In this document: one piece after another, positions 1-9,284 of the stretch
How the letters are laid out: each line of letters opens with the position of its first letter
Position numbering within the stretch: position 1 is the stretch's first letter
Translations under genes and position numbers: made by a program
Virus record (IMG/VR): IMGVR_UViG_3300025131_000322
Location: 1 to 27,691 of that record
Reading direction: 5' to 3' (one strand)
Source of the DNA: a virus
Length of the DNA: 27,691 nucleotides
Notes under the pieces: generated by a model
Seen by the model: only the letters and a program-made list of their open reading frames with translations
Told to the model about the DNA's origin: nothing
Database searches by the model: none

Positions 1-1
1 C

Positions 2-682
2 AAATATGTGGGCCAAACTGTTGGCCCCACTGAGTCGACGGAAGATGACCTAGACGAAGATATTGCTCTGACAGAAGAAATGCTTTCCGATCTGATTGAA
101 GAGCTTGTTGTGGATATGACTCCGCGCCCGCAAGGCTGGTCGTCCCTCAATTCGGCCGACAGCAGTGTCGAGCAAGCCAATAATGATGCCATGTCGGCCG
201 CGTCGGCCGCTCACCTCGAAGAAGAGGAAATCGAAGACGCCGTTGGAACCGCCCCTGATGTGGTTTCTGACGCCGCACTATTTGAGAGTCAGCTCTCAAC
301 ACTTAAAGAATCAACAAGAGAGCTTCGTGCTCTCTTAATTGAGTCCAAGCATCAGCTTACAAAGCTTAACTTGGACAACGCCAAACTTGTTTATCAAAAC
401 AAGGCACTTAACAGCGCCTCCTTGAATGAGCGACAAAAAGAGAAAATTGTCGAAGCTGTTCAATCTGCCAATTCTGTTGAAGAAGCGACAATAATTTTTG
501 AAACTATTCAAAACGCAGTGGGTCTCACGAACAATACGAGTCGTACGAGGCCACAAACACTTCGTGAAGCTGTTACAAGACCAGTGTCGCTTTTGATTAG
601 TTCTAATAAGGATAACAACGCGGCAACTAAAGATCCAAAAATGGGTCGGATGCTGCGTTTAGCAGGTTTAACAAAACAATAA
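2..682 (+). CDS. Prohead core scaffolding protein, gp22-like (5' partial)
   Basis: The protein forms the internal core on which the T4-type prohead is assembled and is later degraded by the prohead protease. The reading frame is open to the left edge, so the true start probably lies outside the window; a GTG at 8 is the first possible start inside it. About 227 codons are visible. The N-terminal part is very acidic (an E-rich patch near residues 70-80) and rich in Ala and Ser. The C-terminal half is a predicted coiled coil, followed by a segment with the core LNERQKEKIVEAV that I recognise from gp22 of T4-like phages. The gene lies 22 bases before the major capsid gene, the usual place for the scaffold. 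The assignment rests on this C-terminal motif, composition and position. Confidence 0.75.
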   Translation, partial: KYVGQTVGPTESTEDDLDEDIALTEEMLSDLIEELVVDMTPRPQGWSSLNSADSSVEQANNDAMSAASAAHLEEEEIEDAVGTAPDVVSDAALFESQLSTLKESTRELRALLIESKHQLTKLNLDNAKLVYQNKALNSASLNERQKEKIVEAVQSANSVEEATIIFETIQNAVGLTNNTSRTRPQTLREAVTRPVSLLISSNKDNNAATKDPKMGRMLRLAGLTKQ

Positions 683-704
683 CATACTAGGAGGTTACAT
701 AAAA

Positions 705-2480
705 ATGTCTATTGTACAGAAATTAACCGAGGGTATCGTTAACCGCGATCTTTCGAAGGAAGGTGCCGCACTCATTGCAAAGTGGGAAGGTACCGGACTT
801 TTGGAGGGCATGGGAAATGATACGGCTCGAAACGGTATGGCCCGTTTGCTTGAGAACCAGGCAAAAGAGCTTCTCCGTGAGGGATCCACTATGTCTAGTG
901 GTGATGTCGAGGGCTTTGCGGCTGTCGCATTCCCCCTCGTCCGCCGAGTATTCGGCTCTCTGATCGCCAACGATCTCGTTAGCGTTCAGCCGATGAGTTT
1001 GCCTTCGGGCCTCATCTTCTTCCTGGATTTCACCTTTGGTGGTGTTTTCCAAGCTGGTGGTCAGAACACAGACACCCGCGCAGGGTTTGTATTCGGTAAA
1101 TCCGTTTACGGCGGCGACGTTGTCGGTGCACAGATCACTGGTGGTGTTGACCTTGCAGGTCTTGGTGGCACTGATGCTGGTGGCGCTTATAACTTGCGCA
1201 ACGGCTACTCGTCTCCGACGGGTAGTACGACTGGTGCGTGGAATGTTGTGTTCTCTGGAACGCTGCAGTCCGGCGGCCGTTGGTCTGAATTGGCTAGTGA
1301 GGGATCACCTTCCCAGCTTTTACCACAAAGTCAGGTTAACAAGATTCTGCGCTACGATCCGGACTTGGTTTCAGGTTCCGACTTCGTTATTGCAGAGAAG
1401 GTCTTGGCGGCTGGTCTGCAGATGAATTGGCGCGATCTTTCCGCCATTGCACTTACGGCGTCCAATACAGTCAGCTTGATGCTTCTGCCTCGACTGACGG
1501 TTATGAGTGCGTCCAATGATGGGACAACCGTCTCTAATATTGCAGGCGGGGACGGTACCATCCATGCTGTCTTCTTGGGGCAGACTACTGCCGGTACGCC
1601 GGTTGGCTTAAGCTCCAGCGTCTTGGACTCGATTGCATCGGTTCCGCAAGAGGATAACTTCCGCGCGGTGGGCACTGCAATTGGTGCGATTGAAGGTACC
1701 ACATCGTGGGCACTGGAAGGTAGCGACCAGATCCCTGAGATCGACATCAAGGTGGATTCCGTGGCTGTCACGGCTGTCACCAAGAAGCTCAAGGCTAAGT
1801 GGACTCCGGAGTTAGGACAAGATCTTAACGCCTACCACAACCTTGATGCCGAGGTGGAACTGACTCAGATTCTGTCTGAGCAGATTGCCCTCGAGATTGA
1901 TCAGGAAATCCTTGAGGATTTGGTGGTCGGTGCGACTGCAGCTACTCGTTGGTGGTCACGCCATCCGGGTCAGTTCCTCAATCGGGAAACTGGCGCCGTC
2001 TCCACTGTTACTCAGGACTTTACTGGTAACGTGAGTGAGTGGTATGAGACGCTCATTGAGACGATCAATGATGTGTCTGCACAGATCCACCGTAAGACTT
2101 TACGCGGTGCGGCTAACTTTGTGGTTTGTTCCCCAGAGATTGCCAATCTGCTTGAGTTTACGGCTGGCTTCCGTGCTAATGTGACGGCTGATAGCGACCG
2201 CGGCGACGCGGGTGCTGTTAAGGTCGGTTCACTTTCGAAGAAGTTCGACGTTCTCGTTGACCCGTACTTCCCGCGCAACCTTCTGTTGGTTGGGCGACGT
2301 GGAAGTAGTTTCCTTGAAAGTGGTTATGTGTATGCGCCCTATGTGCCGCTGCAGACCACGCCTACTATCTTCGGCGTTGAGGACTTTGTTCCTCGCAAGG
2401 GTGTCATGACCCGTTACGCCAAGAAGATGGTGCGTCCTGACATGTATGGTTTGGTGCTCGTCCGCGGGCTCGAAGACTAA
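705..2480 (+). CDS. Major capsid protein, gp23-like
   Basis: This is the main subunit of the icosahedral head. Residues about 72-112 contain the strongly conserved gp23 block (VAFPLVRRVFGSLIANDL, then VSVQPMSLPSGLIFF and FTFG). The C-terminal part (VPLQTTPTIFGVEDFVPRKG, RYAKKMVRPDMYGLVLVRGL) is also typical. At 591 aa it is longer than T4 gp23 (521 aa), so some surface loops are expanded. A perfect Shine-Dalgarno sequence (taggaggt, 688-695) precedes the ATG. T4 gp23 is cut by the prohead protease after a Glu near residue 65; here L57-R58-E59 is a possible equivalent site, which is inference. The gene ends just before a strong intrinsic terminator, as expected for a very highly expressed gene. 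Confidence 0.95.
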   Translation: MSIVQKLTEGIVNRDLSKEGAALIAKWEGTGLLEGMGNDTARNGMARLLENQAKELLREGSTMSSGDVEGFAAVAFPLVRRVFGSLIANDLVSVQPMSLPSGLIFFLDFTFGGVFQAGGQNTDTRAGFVFGKSVYGGDVVGAQITGGVDLAGLGGTDAGGAYNLRNGYSSPTGSTTGAWNVVFSGTLQSGGRWSELASEGSPSQLLPQSQVNKILRYDPDLVSGSDFVIAEKVLAAGLQMNWRDLSAIALTASNTVSLMLLPRLTVMSASNDGTTVSNIAGGDGTIHAVFLGQTTAGTPVGLSSSVLDSIASVPQEDNFRAVGTAIGAIEGTTSWALEGSDQIPEIDIKVDSVAVTAVTKKLKAKWTPELGQDLNAYHNLDAEVELTQILSEQIALEIDQEILEDLVVGATAATRWWSRHPGQFLNRETGAVSTVTQDFTGNVSEWYETLIETINDVSAQIHRKTLRGAANFVVCSPEIANLLEFTAGFRANVTADSDRGDAGAVKVGSLSKKFDVLVDPYFPRNLLLVGRRGSSFLESGYVYAPYVPLQTTPTIFGVEDFVPRKGVMTRYAKKMVRPDMYGLVLVRGLED

Positions 2481-2507
2481 CGTACTCGACGTAAGGTCAA
2501 AATAGTT

Positions 2508-2540
2508 AAAGCCCCGTCTCTTTGAGGCGGGGCTTTCTAT
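2508..2540 (+). terminator. Intrinsic terminator after the major capsid gene
   Basis: The arm at 2508-2520 pairs with 2524-2536 to give a 13-bp GC-rich stem (AAAGCCCCG with CGGGGCTTT, continued by TCTC with GAGG including one G-T pair). The loop is only three T bases. The 3' arm ends in TTT and runs into ctatat. The hairpin starts 28 bases after the capsid stop codon. It should terminate or attenuate transcription before the neck gene, giving more capsid mRNA than mRNA of downstream genes. Confidence 0.88.
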
Positions 2541-2568
2541 ATAGTATTAGACGCACAGAGGAATATAA

Positions 2569-3840
2569 ATGGCCATCCCGAAGCTAAACCCGGTTTCGAC
2601 AACTAATACTAATATTTTGCCCGCAACGGGAAGCACCGCGAACGTTGCAGCGACCCTTCCGTTTGGAATGTATACGACGGCGGCTTTTCTCTCGGGAGCA
2701 GCCGATCAGGTTGCCTATACTTACAAAAAGCTCGGTGGCGATGTATTAGATATTGAGCTGACGGAAGGTAATGTATATTCTGCATATGAAGAAGCTGTAC
2801 TAGAGTATTCATATATTGTCAATATTCATCAAAGTAAAAATTCGTTGTCCGATCTGCTCGGTGCTGCCACAGCGTCTTTTGATCAGGATGGACAGATTGT
2901 GACGGGGCATGCCCTGTCCGGCTCGGATATTGAATTGAGGTATCCACGGTTTGACTATGGGTATGTTAACCGCGTTTCGGAAAGGATAGCAACGGAAGCC
3001 GGCTTTGGGGGCACCACGCCGATTTATTCGGGTTCGATCACTCGCTCCAGCAAGTCACAAGATTATGATCTACAGAGTTTGTTATCGGCTTCCTCAGCCC
3101 CGGGGGGAACTACGGCTGCCCCTTACTTTGGGCGCATTCAGGATAAAAGAATAGTTGTGAAAAAGGTGTTTTTTAAAACCCCTCGCGCAATGTGGAGATT
3201 TTATGGATACTATGGAGGATTTTCAGTTGTGGGAAACCTCAGAACTTATGGCCAATATGCTGATGATTCAACTTTCGAAATAGTACCCGTATGGCAAAAT
3301 AAGCTTCAAGCCATGGCCTATCAAGATGCGTTATATACTCGTATTTCTCACTATTCTTATGAGATATATGATAATAAATTAAGAATTTTTCCGCGCCCTG
3401 ATTCAACGAGCCCCTTAAAGTTTTGGGTTCAGTTTAGTATTGAGCGAGATTACGAGCCATGGGAAGAAACGGGCCGCGGCAAAAATGGTATTAAGGGTGT
3501 TAATAACATGAATACGCTGCCCTTTAATAATATACCTTACAAAAGGATTAATTCTATTGGCAAACAATGGATCCGTCGTTTTGCCTTGGCTTTAACTAAA
3601 GAAATGTTGGGGCAAATTCGAGGCAAGTTTGCCGTAGTGCCGATTCCGGGTGAGTCAGTCACCTTGAACCACTCCGAATTACTGGGGCAAGCTAAAGCCG
3701 AACAAGATTCATTACGAGAAGAGCTTAAAACCATTCTGGATGAGCTTACGTATAGCAAATTGGTGGTCGAGGATGCCACTGTACGGGACTCCACACAAAA
3801 AGTTCTCGATAGCGTGCCCGCTGGTATTTATCGGGGGTAG
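2569..3840 (+). CDS. Neck protein, gp13-like
   Basis: This is the probable head-completion/neck protein that joins the portal to the tail. The most informative part is the C-terminal third (about residues 325-400), where a helix around WIRRFALALTKEMLG is followed by KFAVVPIPGESVTLN and a helical region LREELKTILDEL. This pattern occurs in gp13-type proteins of T4-like phages. The middle region (WRFYGYYGG, RIFPRPDS, FWVQFSIERD) is rich in aromatic beta structure. At 423 aa it is longer than T4 gp13 (309 aa). The start is preceded by agagga at spacing 5. It lies between the capsid gene and the gp15-like gene, which supports a connector role. I recognised the family by memory of its C-terminal motif, so the exact identity is moderately certain. 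Confidence 0.7.
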   Translation: MAIPKLNPVSTTNTNILPATGSTANVAATLPFGMYTTAAFLSGAADQVAYTYKKLGGDVLDIELTEGNVYSAYEEAVLEYSYIVNIHQSKNSLSDLLGAATASFDQDGQIVTGHALSGSDIELRYPRFDYGYVNRVSERIATEAGFGGTTPIYSGSITRSSKSQDYDLQSLLSASSAPGGTTAAPYFGRIQDKRIVVKKVFFKTPRAMWRFYGYYGGFSVVGNLRTYGQYADDSTFEIVPVWQNKLQAMAYQDALYTRISHYSYEIYDNKLRIFPRPDSTSPLKFWVQFSIERDYEPWEETGRGKNGIKGVNNMNTLPFNNIPYKRINSIGKQWIRRFALALTKEMLGQIRGKFAVVPIPGESVTLNHSELLGQAKAEQDSLREELKTILDELTYSKLVVEDATVRDSTQKVLDSVPAGIYRG

Positions 3841-3850
3841 ATAAAGTATT

Positions 3851-4816
3851 ATGGCCCGTAAAACATCAGCCCGAACCGCGAAGCCGCGCACCGAAGCTCA
3901 AATTCGTGACACTCGTAAAAATCGCTACAACTATGTTGGCGATGAAGACGTAGCTAAGAAACTCCACGACGTCGAAGTGATGCCATCCACCCTTGAAACC
4001 ATTGATGGGGCGATGATAAAATTTATAAATGAGGAGCTTAATCTTTCTGTTACGAGTAACGAAGGATTTAAAAAGGTACCTGTATTATGGGTGACAGCGG
4101 AAAGGGCTTATCAACTTAAACATAATAAAGATATTCGGGATTCCGAAGAGACACTAATTCTTCCATTGATTACTATTAATCGTGCCAGCGTAACTAAAGA
4201 ACCGGATTTTCGGGGCAGTGTATACGCTAATTTATATCCTGTGAATGATGCACGCGGGGGCACCATTACGGTGGGACGCCGAATTAATCAACAGAAAACT
4301 GCCGAATTTCAAAATGCTTTTTCAAAACGTAAAATGGGAATAGACAGAAAGGTGGGGGGCAAGATGCTCAACACCAATAAAAGGAATATGTCTACTCAAC
4401 GTGTTGTTTATGAAACGATTACCATTCCATTGCCAGTATGGATTAAAGTAACCTATGAGATCACGGCCCGTACGGAGTATCAACAACAGTTGAATGAACT
4501 AATCTCTCCTTTTTTAACGGTTCCTGGTAACTCACGAACCCCGAAACGTATTAGTAATGAGGGTCACTTTTATGAGACGTTTATTGAAGGAAGCTTTAGC
4601 GATGGGTCCAATCAGGCCAATCTCGGAATGGACCAGCGTAACTATGAGACGACCATTAATATCGAGGTGCTAGGATATCTGGTAGGAGAAGGACAGAATC
4701 AAGAAAAACCCAAAATTGTACGACGTGAAAACGCCGTGGAATTTCGCTTCGCCAGGGAAAGGACTATTTTTGGTGATATTCCACAGAGTATTAAGGATGG
4801 ATTTTACAGAGAATAG
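3851..4816 (+). CDS. Tail terminator / proximal sheath stabiliser, gp15-like
   Basis: In T4, gp15 caps the finished tail and helps attach it to the head. Three blocks follow the same order as in T4 gp15: a KVPVLWVTAERAYQL segment (T4: RVPITYASKEHF), a LPLITINRASV segment (T4: LPRINLHLVD), and WIKVTYEITARTEYQQQLNELISPFL (T4: MIYELSIFTRYEDDMFQIVEQILPYF). A late IEVLGYLV strand also fits. The protein has 321 aa against 272 in T4, with an added basic N-terminus (MARKTSARTAKPRTEA). The gene lies 10 bases after the gp13-like gene and directly before the sheath gene. I see no gp14-like gene between the gp13- and gp15-like genes, unlike T4. Confidence 0.72.
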   Translation: MARKTSARTAKPRTEAQIRDTRKNRYNYVGDEDVAKKLHDVEVMPSTLETIDGAMIKFINEELNLSVTSNEGFKKVPVLWVTAERAYQLKHNKDIRDSEETLILPLITINRASVTKEPDFRGSVYANLYPVNDARGGTITVGRRINQQKTAEFQNAFSKRKMGIDRKVGGKMLNTNKRNMSTQRVVYETITIPLPVWIKVTYEITARTEYQQQLNELISPFLTVPGNSRTPKRISNEGHFYETFIEGSFSDGSNQANLGMDQRNYETTINIEVLGYLVGEGQNQEKPKIVRRENAVEFRFARERTIFGDIPQSIKDGFYRE

Positions 4817-4881
4817 TACCATTGCAACTATTTAACACTATTTAGTTTTGAACGTTTTTAGCGTATAGGAGAACCTAACGA

Positions 4882-7749
4882 ATGTCAATTAAAAATTATA
4901 GATTTGTATCGCCGGGAGTGTTTGTTAATGAAATTGACAACTCTCAGGTACCTGCTTCTCCGGCGGGTATCGGGCCAGTTATTATAGGACGATCAGCAAA
5001 GGGCCCCGCTCTGCGCCCTATAAGCGTAAATTCGTTTGCCGACTATGTCCAAATTTTCGGCGCCCCAGCCCCCGGCAGTGCCGGCGGTGATGTGTGGCGT
5101 CTGGGGAACAACACCACGGCCACCACTTATGGGGCATATGCTGCCCAAGCTTATCTGCGTAATAGTTCTCCCCTAACTTACATTCGACTATTAGGCGCCG
5201 CTGACACGAGTTATACCGTGGGATCTGGTGAAGCTGGTTGGAGTCAAGCGAATGCGTGGGGACTTCTTGTGATGCAGCCCACAACGAGCTCGCATGGTAC
5301 CGGATTCAAGGGTGACGACTTTACCGCTGTTCTCGGGGCTGTTTTTTATGCTCCCGTTACTGTAGATTTTAACCTTTCCGGGGCGGTCGCTCTCTCGACA
5401 TCGGTAGGAATTCCGGGTATTAGTACCCGGAGCAAGCAGGGCGCTAGCTGGGTGGTTGGAGATACTGGAACACGCAAAGAATTCAAGATGGTAATGACTG
5501 GTTCTGCAGCAGGCGCTGCAGCATCGACGACCCTTGTCTTCAATTATGATCGTACGAGTTCGCGCTATATTCGTAAGGTTTTTAATACTAACCCTCAACT
5601 GACAAATACTAGTATTACGGATGCCTCCAATCGAGTAAATTATTGGTTAGGCGAAAGCTTTGATAGACATGTAGCGGCCAATATTACCGATGCTACCCAG
5701 ACTTATGCTGCTATAGTGAGATTAAAAAATCAGGGCGGCGGCAATAGCGCTGGCCTCCACCAGACGGGAGTCACTGCAGCCCAAACGCCGGATGTGATTG
5801 CGTGCCGCACCGATCAAAATCCCACTTCGAAGCCTCTTTTCAAGTTTGTGGCGCTCAATGAGGCTGGCGATTGGACAAACAAAAATATAAAGATTTCTAT
5901 TCAGGACATCAAGCAGTCTACTAATGATGATACCGATTATGGAACGTTTTCCATCGTCATCCGTCACTTAAGTGATTCCGATAATGTGGTCCGCGTACTG
6001 GAACAATTTAATAATTGTGATCTGAATCCGGATTCTCTCAATTACCTCGGTCGAAAGATTGGTAACAACTATACTCAATGGGACTCTACCGAACGCCGGT
6101 ACGTTCACTATGGAGATTATCCCAATAATTCGCAGTATGTTCGCGTGTCTATGAATTCGGATGTAGATGCCGGCCTCACGTCGGCCGACCTGCTTCCCTT
6201 CGGCTTTACAGGAATTATTAAATATCTTGATGACGTCGCCGGCGGTGGCCGCGGCACTGCGAAGATATCTGCCACGTCGGTTAGCGGTTCGTGGCTTACA
6301 GGCGCTCTTGATCCCGATAGTGGCGGCACCATGACTAACTATAGCGGCAAACTTTTAAAGATTCGCGGCGCAACCGGTCCAAAGGTATCCGTTTACTATC
6401 CAGTTCCCGAACTGCGCCTCTCGGCTTCTGACGGAAATCTAAGTAATCCAACAGATGCCTATTTCGGCTATCAGACAACTCAAACAGTGGGTGGAACGGT
6501 TTTTGATCGATCTAATATCGACCTTCTTCGTCCCCGCGGTGGCATGGTAGGGAGCATGTTCTCGGCTGTTACGGGGGATTCTGAACCTTCGGTCACGTTC
6601 ACTCTTGATGATATCTCCGGTTCCTCCGGGGAATGGGAAAGTGGCTCCTTTAGCGAGGCGACGGCCGTCGACCAATCGCTTACGCGTGCTAATGGATTGA
6701 TTAATGGTGTTCTTGATCAGGGTTTTGATCGATTTACCATACCCATGTATGGCGGGTTTGACGGAACCGCCATTACCGAGATGGATCCTTTTGGTAATAC
6801 CGCTTTATCCGGGACTCCCACTGATAAAACTAATTACGTGTTTAATTCTATACGTCGTGCCATCGACTCTGTAGCTGATGCCGAAGTAGTAGAGATGAAT
6901 CTCGCATCTATTCCTGGCCTCACTCAAGAGGGCTTGACCACTAATTTGGTGCGCGTCTGCGAAGATCGTGCCGATGCGCTAGCGGTTATCGACCTCCCAG
7001 ACGCCTTTACGCCGCGTGAGGCATCTACGGCAGTCAACCGTAATAACACCGAGTCCACGATTACCACTATTATTAATGCACTACGGTCTAGGAATCTTAA
7101 TTCGTCTTACGGCTGCGCCTTCTATCCGTGGGTACGTGCCCGCGACACCATTAATGGTGCTTTTATATGGATTCCTCCATCGGTTGCAGCTATCGGGACG
7201 TTCTCAAGTTCCCAGCGCAAGACGCAGGTTTGGTTTGCGCCAGCTGGTTTCAATCGTGGAGGTTTGACGGAAGGGTCGGCGGGTATCCCCGTTGTGGATG
7301 TCGCCCATCAGCTGCGTCGTAAAGATCGCGATGATTTATATGCCGCCAGTGTTAATCCGTTGGCGAAATTCCCCAATGAAGGGATTGTGGTGTTTGGTCA
7401 GAAGACCCTTCAGGTGACTCCAAGTGCCCTGGATCGAATTAATGTTCGTAGACTAATGATCTTTATTAAGAAGCGCATTTCGCAAATTGCCGCGCGATTG
7501 CTGTTTGATCCAAACGTCCAACAGACATGGCTGCGCTTTAAGGGGCAAGTGGATCCATTCTTGGCCAATGTGAAAACTAATTTTGGTCTATCGGATTATA
7601 AGGTAGTATTGGATGAGAGCACAACTACTCCCGATTTGGTTGATAACAATATTATGTATGCTAAAATCTTCTTGAAGCCTACGCGTGCCATTGAATATAT
7701 TGCTATTGATTTTAATATCACTCGAACGGGAGCATCCTTTGCCGATTAA
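4882..7749 (+). CDS. Tail sheath protein, gp18-like
   Basis: This is the contractile sheath subunit surrounding the tail tube. The N-terminus (FVSPGVFVNEIDNSQ, then GPVIIGRSAKGPA and YVQIFGAP) and the C-terminus (LMIFIKKRISQIAARLLFDP, WLRFKGQVDPFL, KIFLKPTRAIEYIAIDFNI) match the conserved core of phage sheath proteins. The C-terminal region forms the subunit-linking domain. At 955 aa it is much longer than T4 gp18 (659 aa). The additional sequence lies in the middle (roughly residues 130-600), is rich in Gly, Ser and Thr, and would form protruding domains on the outside of the sheath. A good ribosome site (aggag) lies before the ATG. The next gene encodes the matching tube protein. Confidence 0.93.
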   Translation: MSIKNYRFVSPGVFVNEIDNSQVPASPAGIGPVIIGRSAKGPALRPISVNSFADYVQIFGAPAPGSAGGDVWRLGNNTTATTYGAYAAQAYLRNSSPLTYIRLLGAADTSYTVGSGEAGWSQANAWGLLVMQPTTSSHGTGFKGDDFTAVLGAVFYAPVTVDFNLSGAVALSTSVGIPGISTRSKQGASWVVGDTGTRKEFKMVMTGSAAGAAASTTLVFNYDRTSSRYIRKVFNTNPQLTNTSITDASNRVNYWLGESFDRHVAANITDATQTYAAIVRLKNQGGGNSAGLHQTGVTAAQTPDVIACRTDQNPTSKPLFKFVALNEAGDWTNKNIKISIQDIKQSTNDDTDYGTFSIVIRHLSDSDNVVRVLEQFNNCDLNPDSLNYLGRKIGNNYTQWDSTERRYVHYGDYPNNSQYVRVSMNSDVDAGLTSADLLPFGFTGIIKYLDDVAGGGRGTAKISATSVSGSWLTGALDPDSGGTMTNYSGKLLKIRGATGPKVSVYYPVPELRLSASDGNLSNPTDAYFGYQTTQTVGGTVFDRSNIDLLRPRGGMVGSMFSAVTGDSEPSVTFTLDDISGSSGEWESGSFSEATAVDQSLTRANGLINGVLDQGFDRFTIPMYGGFDGTAITEMDPFGNTALSGTPTDKTNYVFNSIRRAIDSVADAEVVEMNLASIPGLTQEGLTTNLVRVCEDRADALAVIDLPDAFTPREASTAVNRNNTESTITTIINALRSRNLNSSYGCAFYPWVRARDTINGAFIWIPPSVAAIGTFSSSQRKTQVWFAPAGFNRGGLTEGSAGIPVVDVAHQLRRKDRDDLYAASVNPLAKFPNEGIVVFGQKTLQVTPSALDRINVRRLMIFIKKRISQIAARLLFDPNVQQTWLRFKGQVDPFLANVKTNFGLSDYKVVLDESTTTPDLVDNNIMYAKIFLKPTRAIEYIAIDFNITRTGASFAD

Positions 7750-7818
7750 TCAGTAAAGGTACGGGATGTTTTATTAACTCGTACTAATTAAAGTAGATTT
7801 ACCAGGAGATTTATTACA

Positions 7819-8394
7819 ATGCCATTTTGGACCAGCGCTTTATCAGAACCTAGGAGACAGCATCGTTTTTTGCTGACTCTTCCCAATTTAGCAAGTACGG
7901 CTGAAGGATACCAATATGAACAATATTTGGCAAAGATGGCAGGAAAGCCGGCTTATAACATTAGCGAAATATCGCACAAGTTCCTCGGCAATACGTACTA
8001 TTATCCTGGCACCGTTGAGTGGCAGCCCGTTGATATAACAATCATTAACTCTGTCAACCCAGATGGCAACAAGCTGCTTGTAGACGCTCTTACGCGCTCT
8101 GGCTATTTGATGCCACCTGATCAGGAAGATGTTTTTACCAATCCAGCTCAGGCGCCGGGGACGGTTAATAAGTTCAACTCGATCGATGCTATCGGCAATG
8201 TTGTTATTGAGGAATTGAGTGGTCAAGGCGGCCTAATCGGCACGTGGCTACTCAACAATTCCTTCTTGACGAAGGCTACTTTTGGTAATTTAGATTATGG
8301 TGGCGATGAAATCCTTAACATTGAGGTCTCGATAAGGTATGATTGGGCAGACTACACGCCCGGTCCCGCGGTCGCAGCTGCTGCCGGGTCCTAA
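7819..8394 (+). CDS. Tail tube protein, gp19-like
   Basis: This subunit polymerises into the inner tail tube through which DNA passes. Length (191 aa) is close to T4 gp19 (163 aa). Recognisable parts are the N-terminal RRQHRFLLTLPNL strand, the central ISHKFLGNTYYYPGTVEWQP region followed by VDITI, and the C-terminal LNIEVSIRYDWADY strand, in the order expected of the tube-protein beta barrel. A short Ala/Gly-rich tail ends the protein. The start is preceded by ccaggag. The order sheath then tube is the common one in contractile tails and supports the call. Confidence 0.9.
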   Translation: MPFWTSALSEPRRQHRFLLTLPNLASTAEGYQYEQYLAKMAGKPAYNISEISHKFLGNTYYYPGTVEWQPVDITIINSVNPDGNKLLVDALTRSGYLMPPDQEDVFTNPAQAPGTVNKFNSIDAIGNVVIEELSGQGGLIGTWLLNNSFLTKATFGNLDYGGDEILNIEVSIRYDWADYTPGPAVAAAAGS

Positions 8395-8416
8395 TCAGAA
8401 AGAAAGAAGGTGATTT

Positions 8417-9271
8417 TTGGGAACAAGAAATAATGCGGGGCGCTTACAGGCCCCCGCACAAGATACAAGCACACCCGCCACCACAATAACGAGCACAGAC
8501 GACCTGTTTTCGTTTGTTAACCCCACAGAATTCGTGTCTTTGCCCAGCGAAGGCCGTTTTTATCCCGAAGGTCATGTGCTCCACAACGCGGACACGATCG
8601 AAATCAAACACATGACGGCGAAGGAAGAAGACATCCTTACGTCCGAGACTTTATTAAAAAAGGGCGTCGCTATTAATCGCATGCTGGCCTCTATTCTTAT
8701 CGACAAAAAGATAAAAGTGGAAGATTTGTTGCTTGGCGATAAAAACGCAATATTGATTGCCTCACGAATTACTGGTTTTGGGCCGTTTTATGAAGTGGGC
8801 ACCACATGCCCCTCCTGTGCGAAAAAAGAAGAAAAGACGTATGATCTGCGCGACATTCAGGAAACCGAGCTGCCCGAAACCCCCGAAGGAGTGGAAGTAT
8901 TGGATAACGGTTGCTTCGTTATAACGCTTCCAACAGCAGATGTGAAAATGACAGTGCGTCTGCTTACCGCGCAGGATGAGGAATCTTTTCAGACCAATAT
9001 TGAGAACAAAAAGAAACTTAAAAAGGAGTCCACCGTCGTAACTGATTTATTAAAAGCAATTATTGTCGCAGCGAACGAGCACACTGATCGTGATATCATT
9101 GATCAGTTTGTGAATGTCATCCCTCTCCGCGACGTCGCATATTTAAGAAAACAATATGAGCAGATTAAACCCGGCATGGATATTAATTTTGATTTTGAAT
9201 GTCCCACCTGTAGCTATGCCGGAAAGGTGGTGATGCCGATGACGGCAGAGTTTTTTTGGCCTCGGGCCTAG
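8417..9271 (+). CDS. Baseplate/tail assembly protein, T4 gp26 type, with zinc-binding Cys pairs
   Basis: The protein belongs to the T4 baseplate family represented by gp26, found upstream of the tape measure in many T4-like phages. The N-terminal region has FVSLPSEGRFYPEG and IEIKHMTAKEEDILTS, hallmark segments of the family. Two Cys-x2-Cys pairs, C131/C134 and C262/C265, probably bind one zinc ion. The start is TTG at 8417: an in-frame stop lies just before it, a strong Shine-Dalgarno sequence (aagaagg, 8404-8410) lies at good spacing, and the first in-frame ATG is more than 60 codons later. Close to its end the gene has a run of seven T bases (9251-9257), followed by a 52-aa gene in another frame. 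This is the arrangement of tail assembly chaperones, and that role is inferred. Confidence 0.8.
   Translation: MGTRNNAGRLQAPAQDTSTPATTITSTDDLFSFVNPTEFVSLPSEGRFYPEGHVLHNADTIEIKHMTAKEEDILTSETLLKKGVAINRMLASILIDKKIKVEDLLLGDKNAILIASRITGFGPFYEVGTTCPSCAKKEEKTYDLRDIQETELPETPEGVEVLDNGCFVITLPTADVKMTVRLLTAQDEESFQTNIENKKKLKKESTVVTDLLKAIIVAANEHTDRDIIDQFVNVIPLRDVAYLRKQYEQIKPGMDINFDFECPTCSYAGKVVMPMTAEFFWPRA
9251..9257 (+). other. T7 run, candidate ribosomal frameshift site
   Basis: Seven T bases fall in the zero frame as TTT TTT T, five codons before the TAG of the gp26-type gene. The frame of the 52-aa gene (9285-9443) is open back to 9243, across the run. A +1 or -2 shift on the run would fuse the two proteins through a linker that reads about GLGPRYQEG. 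A -1 shift would instead enter a frame whose translation looks like noise. Frameshift fusion is common in tail assembly chaperone pairs before tape measure genes; use of this site is inferred. Confidence 0.35.
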
Positions 9272-9284
9272 GTACCAAGAGGGG

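Noticed and set aside
1036-1792. Open frames on both strands within the capsid gene
   Set aside because: The gp23-like frame is certain; these frames have no family resemblance and no start signals.
2561-2571. ATATAAAT near the neck gene, similar to the T4 late promoter
   Set aside because: It is not an exact TATAAATA and overlaps the ATG, so it could not give a leader for that gene.
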